Below, piece after piece: positions 1 through 12,730 of a stretch of 64,000 bases of DNA; within the stretch, counting starts at the first letter, position 1; each line of letters begins with the position of its first letter. The DNA is taken from the NCBI GenBank assembly GCA_949752735.1, contig OX457044.1:13007294-13071293 (forward strand), read 5' to 3'. A program made the translations under genes and the position numbers. Below the pieces are notes generated by a model. It made no database searches. It was not told the DNA's origin and saw only the letters and a program-made list of their open reading frames with translations. This DNA is from Lumbricus terrestris. Lineage: Eukaryota > Annelida > Clitellata > Crassiclitellata > Lumbricidae.

Positions 1-682
1 ATCATAACTATTAAAAAGTATGATCAACTTTTTCAGTTTTTAACTGAAAATAGGGTTATTTGAACCAGATGAATCTTACATATGTGACGCAATCGACAAT
101 ATCGGGCTTATGTCACAAACCAAATATGACATTTTGATACCATATTAAACAGCAGAAGTTTCTCTTGAATAAAAGCCCTATTCTTTCAAAATATAATAAT
201 TGATATTTGACAGAGTTATGAATATTTTAGTATCTGAAACTGGGATATTGTAGTTTTCGGGAAACGTGATGTAACGGTGATGACATTTCGCTTACTCCAA
301 CTGCCTCTAAATTTTGCTTATTATCATGGTCTGAAAATAAGTAAAATTTATGTGACCGCCTTTAGTGAGCACATAGCCTCAGCGTTCAGAGGATTGTATA
401 GGGTTATATGACAGACGTCAATGATTTGAAAATGCACTACAAAGTTTCGATTTTGAATCTTTGGAAACACAACATGGAAAATAGCTTTAGTTTACAATAT
501 TTTCAGATGAATTTTAGCTTTGATACCAGGCGAATAATTTAGATAATACGAAAATGCAAACAAACTTAAAATCGACCATTTTCTCAAAATGCTATCGTGC
601 GACATAAACCTGATTTTGCGGATCGCATCATAACTATTCAAAAAAAATTCGATATGTGTATTTTGAGAAAATTATATCGTAG
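1..682. other. Intron upstream of the first visible TIAM-like exon
   Basis: AT-rich DNA without a convincing ORF. It ends in an acceptor-like TAG at 680-682, directly before the first recognisable DH-domain exon, so I read it as intron. I see no element ends or RNA genes in it. Confidence 0.55.
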
Positions 683-880
683 GATCTCAACTGTCTCATT
701 GAGTCGTACTTGGAACCGCTCAAAAGAGGAACATTTCTACCGGATGCAGTGATTGAACGATTGTTCGGCAACATCAAAGAAATAGTCAAGTTTCAACAAA
801 TATTTCTGCGAAGCATGGAGGAAGCGGTTAATGACGACGGACTGCCGCAAGAGTGTCACAATGACTGGTGTCCGATGAAG
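683..880 (+). CDS. TIAM: TIAM-like RhoGEF, exon with start of DH domain
   Basis: Sixty-six codons open from an AG acceptor (681-682) to a GT donor (881-882), phase 0 at both ends. The translation begins DLNCLIESYLEPL and continues through LFGNIKEIVKFQ and FLRSMEEAV. This matches the first helices of the DH (RhoGEF) domain in TIAM/still-life proteins, which exchange GDP for GTP on Rac at the membrane and cytoskeleton. Spacing to the next exon's SLFSLG block agrees with the family: 17 residues follow the EEAV segment before the exon end. The initiator Met is not here; earlier exons lie outside the window. The exact donor is inferred, and GTGCGC is a weak site. Confidence 0.83.
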
Positions 881-1392
881 GTGCGCGATACAATAATAGC
901 ATTAGCTATTAGGCTATAATTATTGTCATTCCATGTATCAAAAATTACCATGTATCAAACAAGCCATTTAGCTAGAATGTCTGAAGTTACTCAAATAAAT
1001 CTATTAATTCATTCGCTAAGTTGCTTCTACAGCTCGTTCATTAATTAATTGGTTAATTAGTCCTTCGTTCGTTATTTCCTGTAGTTGTATAGAAACCTAA
1101 CTCATTACTTTGCGACGAAAACAAAAACCGTCAGAGAAAACAGAAGCACGGGCAAAAAGTAAAATTTTAAAGTAATAGTAGATTAAGGGAAGCTCAAGAT
1201 ATTCAGTAGGCCAGACCAACCACAGAAAAATCATGGCTTTGCCCGAGTTTGAGACCTTTGCAATCCCGAGCATTCAGGTCGACAAAGATTGAGCAAATTT
1301 GCATCGAATCCTTCTCGTTTTGAGCACGGGATTTTTTTTATGTGATGACACTGTGACCAACTTAGGGAGAGGAGGAAGAACGTCCACCTTCA

Positions 1393-1500
1393 CAGGACAT
1401 CATCTCAAATGAAAGCACAAAAAAATTAACGCAGTTGGATAACTTTTAGCAAGCAATGTTCTCAGACAGTTCTACGACGGAAATTGCTCTGAGGTTGTGA
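1393..1500 (+). repeat. Plus-strand copy of an inverted repeat with coding character
   Basis: This stretch reads TCACAGGACATCATCTCAAA and onward through CAGACAGTTCTACGACGGAA. It recurs on the minus strand at 2738-2853 with only a few differences. Translated, both copies give a segment containing LTQLDNF and AMFSDSSTTE; the plus copy carries in-frame stops. I do not recognise the protein. It may come from a transposon or a duplicated exon. Confidence 0.7.
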
Positions 1501-2026
1501 AGGATTGTGGGGAAAGTAGGGTCGAGGTGAAGATCCTCACAGGACACCGTACTCACCTCACGTGGAACGACAAGAATGTGGTGGGCAACGTCGCGAATGA
1601 AATCAAAATGATGATACTGTGATGAAGCCGTTAGTTGTAAAGGAATGGCCTCGGGGTTGCGTTCGGCCGCGCTACATTCAAGGAGCTCGTTGAAAGTTAC
1701 CCAGATCCTTCTGTGCTGCCGACGACTTGGACTCATAGCTTTTTATAATTATGTATAAGTTGGATGAATTTTACGCAACTTGGCGCGCCTTTTAAAGGTC
1801 GTGTGACGCCGAAACGCACTCGAAAACATTCCGCAAAGTGTTGAAAGTGTCAGAGACCGACGAGCCTGCCAATGTAAATTGATCGCCTCGAGATTTCTCG
1901 AGCAGTCAAACGATCCAAATTACGCATGCCATGGAGGCCGTAATCGTAATCGTAATCGTAAACTCGAAATTTCTAAAGCGCCACTCGAAAGCCAAGCGCG
2001 GGGCACCAACTTATTCACGAGCGCTG

Positions 2027-2175
2027 CGTTGAGTTAGAAGGGTTGTCAGTGAGCGTAGTCCGTGGTGGTCCGGGTCGAATTACCATAAGATCAGGATCAA
2101 ATGCGTTGAGTTAGAAGGGTTGTCCGTGAGAGTAGTCCGTGGTGGTCAGGGTCGAAATTCCATAGGATCAGAGGG
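2027..2175 (+). repeat. Tandem duplication of about 75 bp
   Basis: Two adjacent units both contain GCGTTGAGTTAGAAGGGTTG followed by GTAGTCCGTGGTGGTC, with several point differences. A smaller doubled unit (GATCGGGTAGAACGGGTAGG) lies at about 2480-2523. Confidence 0.75.
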
Positions 2176-2612
2176 GCGGAACAGCTATTAAGGCGGGTGT
2201 CGTTTGGGCCGGGAATTGGAAGGTGGAGGATCAGATGAGACAGGATAAGAGTTCGTGAAAAGGAGTGTCTTAAGTTTCGAATGAAAAGCCCGAGGTGTGA
2301 TGGATAGAGGAGCCTGAGGAAGGTCGTGGTGTGTGATTAGTAATGATGGCGGATGGACTGAAAAGGATCGGAATTCAGGAGGCAGTTCATTCCAAAGGCG
2401 TGGTGCTGAGATGGATATGGCTCGGTTGGAGAACTTGAGATGACTTGTGACCGGCGGTCGAGAAAGTGTAAGGCAGGCGGATGATCGGGTAGAACGGGTA
2501 GGTGATCGGGTAGAACGGGTAGGCCGCTCCGATGGGCCGAAATGTTCCCAATTGAATTGTACTAATAGCCTGAATTCAAGATGGAAGTTGGTCCTTGCTG
2601 TTTAAGCAACTA

Positions 2613-2906
2613 TTACAACAGTGGCGGAGTTTCAAGATGGGGGTTGTGTTCGCTTACTTTAATCAAACGACTCTTGCGCTGGCAACGAGGTGAATTATTT
2701 TTAGAAGACTGGTTTTGGAGGTGCTGAATCCAAGCGATAGACAACCTCAGAGCAGTTTCCGTCGTAGAACTGTCTGAGAACATTGCTTGCTGAAAGTTAT
2801 CCAACTGCGTTAATTTTGGTATGCTTTCATTTGAGATGATGTCCTGTGAAACTTTTAATAAATCGTAAGCATTCTTAGGCCAACGTTTTATATAAGTCAT
2901 ATCCAT
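2613..2906 (-). CDS. Unrecognised 97-aa ORF overlapping the inverted repeat
   Basis: The minus-strand ORF starts MDMTYIKRWPKNAYDLLKV and includes SNESIPKLTQLDNFQQAMFS. Its central part is the partner of the degraded plus-strand copy at 1393-1500, so the sequence has been duplicated in inverted orientation. The composition is protein-like (amphipathic, few low-complexity runs), but I cannot assign a family. It sits antisense in an intron 120 bp before a TIAM exon. It is more likely a repeat-borne coding relic than a working gene. Confidence 0.35.
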   Translation of the reverse strand: MDMTYIKRWPKNAYDLLKVSQDIISNESIPKLTQLDNFQQAMFSDSSTTETALRLSIAWIQHLQNQSSKNNSPRCQRKSRLIKVSEHNPHLETPPLL

Positions 2907-3025
2907 TTATATAATATTGATTGCATCACACACACTGTCGTTGCAACCATCTTGCGTACAAACAACTATAACAAAATTCTCAGCAAGGCCTAATCTGTAG
3001 AACTGGTGTACACATTTTTTTATAG

Positions 3026-3134
3026 AAGAGTCTCTTCTCCTTGGGAAGTGCATTCCTTTACTATGCTCACCACTTCAAGCTATATAGTTCGTTCTGTGCT
3101 AGCCATTCAAAAGCGAAGAAAATTTTACTTTCAG
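3026..3134 (+). CDS. TIAM: TIAM-like RhoGEF, DH-domain exon 2
   Basis: Preceded by a T-rich tract and TATAG acceptor (AG 3024-3025) and followed by donor GTAGGT (3135). The reading frame gives [20 protein letters not shown] and then [15 protein letters not shown]. This is the very conserved core DH segment of TIAM proteins (a LGSxFLYYAxxFKLYSxFCASH pattern). The exon enters in phase 0, as the preceding exon leaves, and ends in phase 1, matching the AA that opens the next exon at 26468. Both splice sites are consistent with use. The exon is too short to be detected as a long ORF. Confidence 0.87.
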
Positions 3135-3624
3135 GTAGGTCGTCTTATTGCGTGTTAAAGTAACTTTATTCAAAGTGTTCACCTATGTTTTTTGTGTCAT
3201 GGCAACTGATTCGATCTAAAATCGCCGACAGGACTTAAATATTTGTAATAAAACATGTTTCCAGTGAGCTGGATTTTTTACATAAATAATAGTAGTAATA
3301 ACAATGAACCTCACATGCAACTGTCAGCAAACCTGAAGTGCCTTACAGACAAGTATTGCATACTGACTTCAATTAGCCAATAAGTGGCTGCCTGACTGGC
3401 ATCAATATTTCTGGCCGTGTCCCGTGACAGAGTCTTTATTTCAAAACAGATTCTTTCCCCGGAGGATCTATTCCAGAATAAATTCGCCCCCTGGAGACTA
3501 TATTCTGATATAAAGTCTCCGGAGGAGAGAATATTTCATCTCCCGTTGAAATAAAGTCTTTATTTCTTTATTTTTTATACTTTATTTCAGCGCGAGATGC
3601 GATACAGTCGCATCATATTAATCT

Positions 3625-3818
3625 ATTCATTCGGACATTTATATAGCGCTTCTTCAAGAAAAAACTACTCATAGGCGCTCCAGACTCCAGCGCGCCCAAA
3701 AAGAACAGTTTTACGTTTAGTAATGAAGGATCCTGGTAGAGTCCCAGGGTATAAGCGTAGTTAAAAAAAGGGCCATTCCAGATCACTGGGCCAACCACAG
3801 AAAAGGCTCTATTCTTCA
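3625..3818 (-). pseudogene. 3' end of a LINE reverse-transcriptase ORF
   Basis: On the minus strand the translation includes RAFSVVGPVIWNG, the terminal motif of CR1/L2-like LINE reverse transcriptases (an AFSVxGPxxWN pattern). It is followed by the tail GAGCGCCTATGAGTAG and then GAAGCGCTATATAAATG, a tail shared with other LINE and SINE copies in this window. Only the last portion of the element remains, 5'-truncated. Confidence 0.6.
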
Positions 3819-4121
3819 TAAGATAAGATAAGATAAGATAAGATAAGATAAGATAAGATAAGATAAGATAAGATAAGATAAGATAAGATAAGATAAGATA
3901 AGATAAGATAAGATAAGATAAGATAAGATAAGATAAGATAAGATAAGATAAGATAAGATAAGATAAGATAAGATAAGATAAGATAAGATAAGATAAGATA
4001 AGATAAGATAAGATAAGATAAGATAAGATAAGATAAGATAAGATAAGATAAGATAAGATAAGATAAGATAAGATAAGATAAGATAAGATGAGATAAGATA
4101 AGATAAGATAAGATAAGATAA
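3819..4121. repeat. ATAAG pentanucleotide microsatellite
   Basis: About 60 copies of a 5-bp unit (GATAA/ATAAG on plus), almost pure with a single A-to-G variant near 4090. The unit length gives an open minus-strand frame encoding repeated LSYLI, which is not a gene. Confidence 0.97.
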
Positions 4122-4142
4122 GAATATTATTTAATTCACCAA

Positions 4143-4361
4143 ATGCTAACCGCATTTTGGTTTACAGACATAGTACAATTAAATGAAATATACATGACAT
4201 GTAGTAGGCAGATACATATTAACGGAGTAATGGATAACAGAGTCCAGTTGTATTCCATTTTTTCCGACAAATTTATTTTGTTGGATGTCCGTGAAGAAGA
4301 TTTCAAAAAGTATTATTCATTTGATTCCGATGTACATCCAGTTGAGAAGAGCATGGTCTGA
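4143..4361 (+). CDS. Unrecognised 72-aa ORF, member of a duplicated pair
   Basis: The ORF contains NRVQLYSIFSDKFILLDV and then SFDSDVHPVEKSMV before the stop. About 700 bp downstream (4880-5020) a diverged second copy reads KRVQSIFIFQDEFKLLKV and FDSDGRPVKNCMG in one frame and also ends at a stop. Conservation of this segment over two copies suggests a once-coding unit carried by a repeat. I do not recognise it. Confidence 0.35.
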   Translation: MLTAFWFTDIVQLNEIYMTCSRQIHINGVMDNRVQLYSIFSDKFILLDVREEDFKKYYSFDSDVHPVEKSMV

Positions 4362-4534
4362 AAAACACATGTATCAGCAGGATACATGATAATTGTCCGA
4401 GAGAGGACCCAATATCCAGTATCAAAGTTGTAAAGTTTTTTAAAGTAGATACAACACTGTAGGTTGCTCATGGATCGATAACGTGGCATACATCTTTGCT
4501 TTATAGACAGATTAATTCCCTCCTCTTCGCCAGA

Positions 4535-4765
4535 AGACCAACTTTGCAGCAGTAGTAGTACTTCGGGCGCAACGACACTTTTTCATTTCGAAGATGATTA
4601 GTGTCGGAGGCAGAGTACAACCTCTCACTCCACGTTTATATTGCGACCGAGCCACCCGCAGTAAAGATCTCAGAAATTAATCTCTGATAAACCGACCGAC
4701 CGGAAATCGAACCCGGGCCGCCGGCGTGGCGAGCGGGGTACCAACCCACTTGGCCACTCCGGATC
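4535..4765 (-). repeat. tRNA-derived SINE (family 4)
   Basis: Read on the minus strand it opens with a tRNA-like head: GGAGTGGCCAAGTGGG (A-box-like TGGCCAAGTGG) and GGGTTCGATTTCCGG (B-box-like). An unrelated body runs to about 4535. The head with a degenerate acceptor stem and no cloverleaf end indicates a SINE, not a working tRNA gene. Only one copy is visible. Confidence 0.6.
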
Positions 4766-4879
4766 TCTTTGCAGCACGAGCTGTTTAACGTTATATAGGC
4801 GGTCACCGGAACTGCTTTTTAAAATGGCGATGATTGTAAGTTACGTAGAAACTCGATGTCATACATCAGACGCGGGCGT

Positions 4880-5020
4880 GTAACGCGTAAAAGAGTCCAG
4901 TCGATTTTCATTTTTCAAGACGAATTTAAATTGTTGAAAGTCAATGAAGTATATTTAAAAATTTCATTATTGGCATTTGATTCCGATGGACGTCCAGTTA
5001 AAAACTGCATGGGATAAAAA
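4880..5020 (+). pseudogene. Second, diverged copy of the 4175-4361 ORF segment
   Basis: It aligns with 4200-4361 through AGAGTCCAGT, the TTGATTCCGATG...CATCCAGTT block and the terminal ATG-GG/GTC-TGA region. Without a start codon it is only a fragment. Confidence 0.45.
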
Positions 5021-5351
5021 AAGCGAGGATCAACAGTAGGCCTAACGATACCATGATGACGGTCCGAGAGAAGACGAAAGAACTACAATGAAAATTATCC
5101 ATTAATTTTATGAAAAGTAAATGCAACTGTAGATCTACGGCCACTTTAAACGCTTCAACAGCAACTTATAACGAAACCGTACGAGCCATTGCATAAGCCA
5201 CATTATGAAGAACATCAACAAAAAACTTGAGGACTGGTACACCAGGCAGCCAACACGCGGCGCCATGATACCCATAAATGATAATTTATGGTAGTAGAAC
5301 GAGCAAAATGGACTAAGAGGACTCCCTCATCAGCGGATAGCAGCTAACGAC

Positions 5352-5632
5352 GTCCTTCGATGGGGAACGGACATTAGCTCCCCTGGACATTATCACCCCG
5401 GACATTGTCCTCCCCGGACAAAGGCCCCCTGACATTATCCCCCGGGATAGGACATTATCCCCCCGACTCATTGCCTAAAAATGATGCGCAAAATGTAACA
5501 GAAGGTCTATGTTAAATGAGGGGAACGGACATTAGCCCCCCTGGACATTATCCCCCCCGGACATTATCCCCCTCGGACATTAGTCCCCCGGACATTAGCC
5601 CCCCGGGGTAGGACATTATCCCCCCAGTATTT
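5352..5632. mobile_element. Subterminal arrays of a GGACATTA-CCCCC MITE family
   Basis: Two adjacent arrays of about 16-bp units such as GGACATTATCCCCCC and GGACATTAGCCCCCC. Each array starts with GGGGAACGGACATTAG and ends with a TAGGACATTATCCCCCC variant. They are end regions of the MITE family that is complete at 31153-31960. The doubled arrangement suggests nested insertion or an internally rearranged copy. Confidence 0.75.
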
Positions 5633-5695
5633 TATTGATTTATTTCAAGTATTTATATAGCGCCTCTTCAAGAAACCTACTCAGAGGCGCTCTCT
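5632..5695 (-). repeat. LINE/SINE-type 3' tail fragment
   Basis: On the minus strand it reads GAGCGCCTCTGAGTAGG, then GAAGAGGCGCTATATAAATA. The same tail ends the LINE piece at 3625 and SINE family 2. Confidence 0.5.
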
Positions 5696-6553
5696 GCGCT
5701 AACTAGCCGAAATGATGTTAAGTGTCATAACAACAAGAAAATTTCATCAATTAGCAAAATAAGTCACAGTGAGCCGGAAACAGTCATCAGTGGCGATCCC
5801 TCGCAGACACGTAGAATCATATGACAGCATTACCTAAAGTGATGCATAAAATGTAATTAATGGGCCTGTGCTATATGAATATCTATACATTACACATTAG
5901 TTTAACATCCTGTAGGAATATGCTAAGTTAATTGAAGATTTAATATGTAAGCTTATATTATAAGACATTTTAAAGGTCTGAAATGACCCTAAGAAGTCTA
6001 CGAAGCTCATACGTAAATGTCGTTATTAAACCTTCGTTGTAGCCATAACTGACACTAACAAGTAGGCTAAGACCAGATAAATAAGGGGAACGGACATTAG
6101 CCCCCCTGGACATTATCTGTATACGATTCCCATTCGTTCATTTCTCTAATGTGTTGAATCTAATTTTGAATTGAAACGACACTAATAAGTCTAGAAAGCT
6201 AAGACATAGCCTAACTGACGTTAACAATTCTTTGTTGTGAGACTGTAAATAGACTTATAGGCCCTGCAGGCCCTACCTACGATTCCCATTTGTTCATTTC
6301 AAATATAAGTCTAGGCCTAGGCCTATTGATACAATTAGGACCTAAATGACACTAAGTAGGCCTACTTTCGTTTGCATGTGAATGCCAGTGACAAGTCTTA
6401 TCGGTTACGGAATTATTCTACGATTTGCACATAGGGGGGGACTTTGTCCGGGGGGGCTAATGTCCTACGCAAAATCGGGGGAATATGTACGGAGGAGCTA
6501 ATGTCCGGGGGGATAGTGTCCGGGGGGGATAATGTCCAGGGGGCTAATGTCCT
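5696..6553 (-). mobile_element. Rearranged copy of the GGACATTA MITE
   Basis: The body (AAAGTGATGCATAAAATGTAATTAATGGGCC and a CGATTCCCATTCGTTCATTT block) matches 6925-7490. It ends at 6433-6553 with GGGGGCTAATGTCC arrays finishing TAATGTCCTACACCCG. A second left-end start (GGGGAACGGACATTAG) at about 6086 lies inside the body, so this copy is composite. Confidence 0.65.
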
Positions 6554-6717
6554 ACACCCGTTAAATGAGTATCTATACATTACACATTAGTTTAACATCC
6601 TGTTAGAATACGCTAAGTTAATTGAAGGTTTAATATGTGTTTCCAATTTCTCCTCCGTCAAGCGCATGCTGACGATGAGGCCTTTACAAGTCGTCTCCAA
6701 GTTGCTCTCTCTCTCTC

Positions 6718-6803
6718 TGGTCTTATCCACCACTCTTCGTATGTCCATGCCCTGCGTTTCTAGGTCCAGGGCATGGACAAACGAAGAGCGGTGGATAAGA
6801 CCA
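6718..6803. repeat. Near-perfect 37-bp hairpin
   Basis: Arm 6718-6754 and arm 6767-6803 are reverse complements with two mismatches in 37 positions, separated by 12 bp (CGTTTCTAGGTC). The right arm runs directly into the GATAAATA flank of the next MITE. Confidence 0.93.
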
Positions 6804-6812
6804 GATAAATAA

Positions 6813-7617
6813 GGGGAACGGACATTAGCCCCCCCTGGACATTATCCCCCCGGACATTATCCCCCCGGACATTATCCCCCCCGGACATTATCCCCCCGGG
6901 GTAGGACATTATCCCCCCCAGTATATGATAGCACTAATTTGAAAGTGATGCACAAAATGTAATTAATGGGCCTATGTTATATGAATATCTATAGATTACA
7001 CATTAGTTTAACATCCTGTAGGAATATGCTAAGTTAATTGAAGGTTTAATATGTATATTATAAGACATTTTAAAGGTCTGAAAAGACGCTAAGGAAGTCT
7101 ACGAAGCTCATACGTAAATGTCGTTAATAAACCTTCGTTGTTGCCATAACTGACACTAACAAGTAGGCCTACTTACTGTATACGATTCCCATTCCTTCAT
7201 TTCTCTAATGTATATTGAATCTAATTTTGTATTGAAGTGACACTAATAAGTCTAGGAAGCTGAGACATAGCCTAACTGACGTTAACAAATCTTTGTTGTG
7301 AGACACTAAACAAATAGACTGTATAGGCCCTAGGCCTTAGATACGATTCCCATTCGTTCATTTCAAATCTAAGTCTAGGCCTAGGCCTATTGATACAATT
7401 AGGACCTAAATGGCACTAAGTACTTTCGTTTGCATGTGAATGCCAGTGACAAGTCTTATCGGTTACGGCATTATTCTACGATTTGCACATAGGGGGGGAC
7501 TTTGTCCGGGGAGGCTAATGTCCTACTCAAAATCGGGGGGAATATGTGCAGGGGGGGCTAATGTCCGGAGGGGACAATGTCCGGGGGGGATAATGTGCAG
7601 GGGGCTAATGTCCTACA
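6813..7617 (-). mobile_element. Full-length GGACATTA MITE, reverse orientation
   Basis: The left end is GGGGAACGGACATTAGCC and an array of GGACATTATCCCCCC units. The right end is the inverse (GGGGGCTAATGTCCTACAACC). The body is the reverse complement of the copy at 31153-31960 (for example TTACGGCATTATTCTACGAT). The 8-bp word GATAAATA precedes the left end (with one extra A) and follows the right end, consistent with a target duplication. The short plus-strand frame within it encodes only a translated repeat array. Confidence 0.75.
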
Positions 7618-7901
7618 ACCGATAAATAATATGTGTATTATAAAACATTTAAAGGTCTGAAACGACGCTTAGAAGTCTACGAATCTCAGACGTAAATGAC
7701 GTTAACAAACCTTCCTTGTAGCCAAAAACTGACACTAACAAGTAGGTCTAGGCTTACTTACTGTAGAGTCTAGTCTAATTGATCGAATCTAATTTTGAAT
7801 GGAAGCGACGCCAATATGTCTACGAAGCTGAGACGTAGCCTAACTCAGGAGTTCACACCTAAGAGTGCAATCAAATCTGCTTTTATCGAGAGAGTTGAAG
7901 T

Positions 7902-7928
7902 CCCCGATGGATCATATTTACCTCGGGG
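7902..7928 (+). repeat. Terminal stem-loop of a TAA-associated retrotransposon tail
   Basis: CCCCGA-TGGATCATATTTACC-TCGGGG forms a 6-bp stem followed by CCAAAAAAATAAAAAATAAA and a TAA tract. It matches the stem-loops at 57391, 57714 and 58000, so it looks like the extreme 3' end of a heavily truncated copy. Confidence 0.55.
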
Positions 7929-7949
7929 CCAAAAAAATAAAAAATAAAA

Positions 7950-10900
<2,951 letters not shown>

Positions 10901-10968
<68 letters not shown>

Positions 10969-10969
10969 T
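10901..10969. repeat. ATA trinucleotide tract shared by two element tails
   Basis: (ATA)n joins the 3' end of the plus-strand retrotransposon to the 3' end of the minus-strand SINE at 10971-11184, so two elements meet tail to tail in one microsatellite. Confidence 0.93.
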
Positions 10970-10970
10970 C

Positions 10971-11184
10971 TTTTCTTTAATTAAACGCCTGCAAGACGAA
11001 CTGCGCTTTACATTTACAAGTTATGCAGTAATCTTAATTAAACTTAACTACCAACTGAACAGACAGCTTTGTAATTACACGGCGCCAATGGCAGCCTACA
11101 AAGCAAATCCGCCCAACGGGGGCTCGAACCTGCAACCTCTCGCACTCTTGGCCAGCGTGTTAACCACTACTCTACCGGGCCCCC
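10971..11184 (-). repeat. tRNA-derived SINE (family 3)
   Basis: Read on the minus strand it has a tRNA-like head (GGTAGAGTAGTGGTTAAC; B-box-like GGTTCGAGCCCCCGTT), then GCGGATTTGCTTTGTAGGCT and AAAGCGCAGTTCGTCTTGCA, ending in an AT-rich tail. A plus-strand copy is at 19617-19827. Confidence 0.8.
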
Positions 11185-11204
11185 CCGAAGTTATAATAAT
11201 AAGG

Positions 11205-11345
11205 GGGTGTATGACATTAGCCCCCTGGACATTATTCCCCTTACATTATCCTCCGAACATTATCCTCCTGAACATTAGCTCCCGATTTTGCGTAGGACAT
11301 TAGCTCCCGGACATTACCCCCCTATGTGCAAAGCATAGAATAATT
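11205..11345 (+). mobile_element. Left-end fragment of the GGACATTA MITE
   Basis: GGGGGTGTATGACATTAGCC is followed by degenerate GGACATTA/CCCC units and the internal block TATGTGCAAAGCATAGAATA. No matching right end follows, so this is a truncated copy. Confidence 0.7.
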
Positions 11346-11578
11346 CCGTAACCGATATCCTGCCATTTATTTAATGACTTGTTCAAACCAAATGGGTGGG
11401 GCCACGTCCATGCAATTTTTAAAGAGGGTCATGTCCGGATTGCCCCCCCCCCCGTATCTCCGCCCCTGGTCCAGAAACGGTTTATAGTGCAGGTGAGTTT
11501 CTACCGAGAAAGGTCGCCCACAAATTTATGCACGTTGGCATCAGCGTTGTCATATTTGCGGAGTTCACGGTTTCATCC

Positions 11579-12217
11579 CTAAAAAATGCAATTTCCGATG
11601 TTTTCAAGACCAATTCTGTATATTCTGCAACCGTGGCCGCTGGAAATAACCGAAATTAAATCCCCAATAGAAATATTCCTGGCACCTTTGAAACGCTCAC
11701 CGGTCGGCTCTACGTTATCATGGCGCTTTAACTCGTACTCATTCCCACCGATCATTTCCTCTACTCGTATCTGTGCCACCGGAGAAGAATGTCTCAGCAA
11801 AGAGGCCCGGAACAGGGAATACAGCTCCGAAGCGTCAGATCCTGACTCTACCCCGGACGCGGTCACCTTGGGGGTAACGTCCCGAGCTCCAGGATGGCCA
11901 ATCCTCGAAACAGTTTTCACTCTTCGGGCAGAGGACCCTCGCTTGGAGCTCCCTTTCGCGGCCGCCGCCTTCGCTTTCATCTCCGAATGATCGGGCCTCT
12001 TCCGCGCCATGTTACATTGAGCCACCGACGCGCCATCACTTCCAATAGGTAATACCTGACGCTGCCATGAGGCCGGCCATAGGAGGCGGAACCAAGTCCA
12101 CTCTATGGGATTCAACCCTACACGATATTGAGACACAACCATCTTCTTGCGTCCGCTACAAGACAGTCTAAGTTCTCTGTATATGTTTTTCTGGTACCAG
12201 GCCTTTAGGGAGACCAC
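11579..12217 (-). CDS. Unrecognised basic ORF, copy A of a three-copy family
   Basis: A 212-aa frame. Conserved pieces shared with 20514-20928 and 21193-21710 are an N-terminal PIEWTWFRLLW, a Lys/Ala-rich stretch leading to KGSSKRGSSARR, then SRIGHP and a segment ending SDASELYSLFRAS. The central part is strongly basic and the later part acidic, which would suit a nucleic-acid-binding, Gag-like or packaging protein, but I see no zinc knuckle or catalytic motif. The 100 residues after the ELY motif are unique to this copy. The GC-rich context differs from the AT-rich intron around it, as expected for an inserted element. Confidence 0.45.
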   Translation of the reverse strand: MVSLKAWYQKNIYRELRLSCSGRKKMVVSQYRVGLNPIEWTWFRLLWPASWQRQVLPIGSDGASVAQCNMARKRPDHSEMKAKAAAAKGSSKRGSSARRVKTVSRIGHPGARDVTPKVTASGVESGSDASELYSLFRASLLRHSSPVAQIRVEEMIGGNEYELKRHDNVEPTGERFKGARNISIGDLISVISSGHGCRIYRIGLENIGNCIF

Positions 12218-12240
12218 CCGTAATTCGCTAAGAAGCGAAG

Positions 12241-12462
12241 TTATCGTACAATTCGCGCAACAGCGAAATTAACCGTAACCAGGATCTCGCGCTTGCCAGG
12301 CGCTCTCGTACTTCTCTCTCTGAACACGGCGCTATCCGAAAAGAAAGGCGCACCACTGTCCGCAGAACTTGTCTGCTCTTCGCCGCAACAGGCGCCAACG
12401 ATCACTGACTCTTGTATCGCTTCTGACTCGCGTTTACTGTCAACAGACCAGCATCCACCCAA
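12241..12462 (-). CDS. Small ORF upstream of copy A, unrecognised
   Basis: 73 aa, just upstream of copy A on the same strand. No motif is recognised. It could be a 5' part of the same element or a chance frame. Confidence 0.2.
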   Translation of the reverse strand: MGGCWSVDSKRESEAIQESVIVGACCGEEQTSSADSGAPFFSDSAVFRERSTRAPGKREILVTVNFAVARIVR

Positions 12463-12722
12463 ATGAGGGGGCTTAAAAATTAGCTAAGGGATACACAAAT
12501 TCCTTAACTAAATTAACTTATGACTTATGGAACCGGGACACGCTGCGTAAACTACAGGGAGCGGCTAGGGCAGCTATGTTTAACACTAACTTTGCGCCTA
12601 CGAATTCCTCGACCTGGCGGGGAAAACCGTAGTATCGGCGAAGAAAAGCTTGTCGAGCCTTCACCGTTTAATCCACCAAGGATATTCTCTCCTTGACGTT
12701 TCAGTCGCGGTCGCCTTGGTGC

Positions 12723-12730
12723 GCTGAGAA
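12723..12730. repeat. Target-site duplication, left copy
   Basis: GCTGAGAA flanks the foldback MITE on the left and is repeated at 13497-13504. Confidence 0.75.

Larger units (their letters stand above)
881..3025 (+). other. Intron 1 of the visible gene, with an inverted repeat
   Basis: A 2.1-kb intron between two DH exons. It contains the inverted repeat pair 1393-1500 / 2738-2853, a short imperfect tandem duplication near 2027-2175 and a doubled GATCGGGTAGAACGGGTAG unit near 2480-2523. No other gene is recognisable. Confidence 0.6.

Noticed and set aside
3613..4155. 180-residue LSYLI-repeat protein
   Set aside because: The pentamer array has no stop in one frame; only its end overlaps a real LINE remnant.
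5352..7630. CRISPR-like array from GGACATTA units
   Set aside because: Units are adjacent without unique spacers, lie at MITE ends, and the genome is animal.
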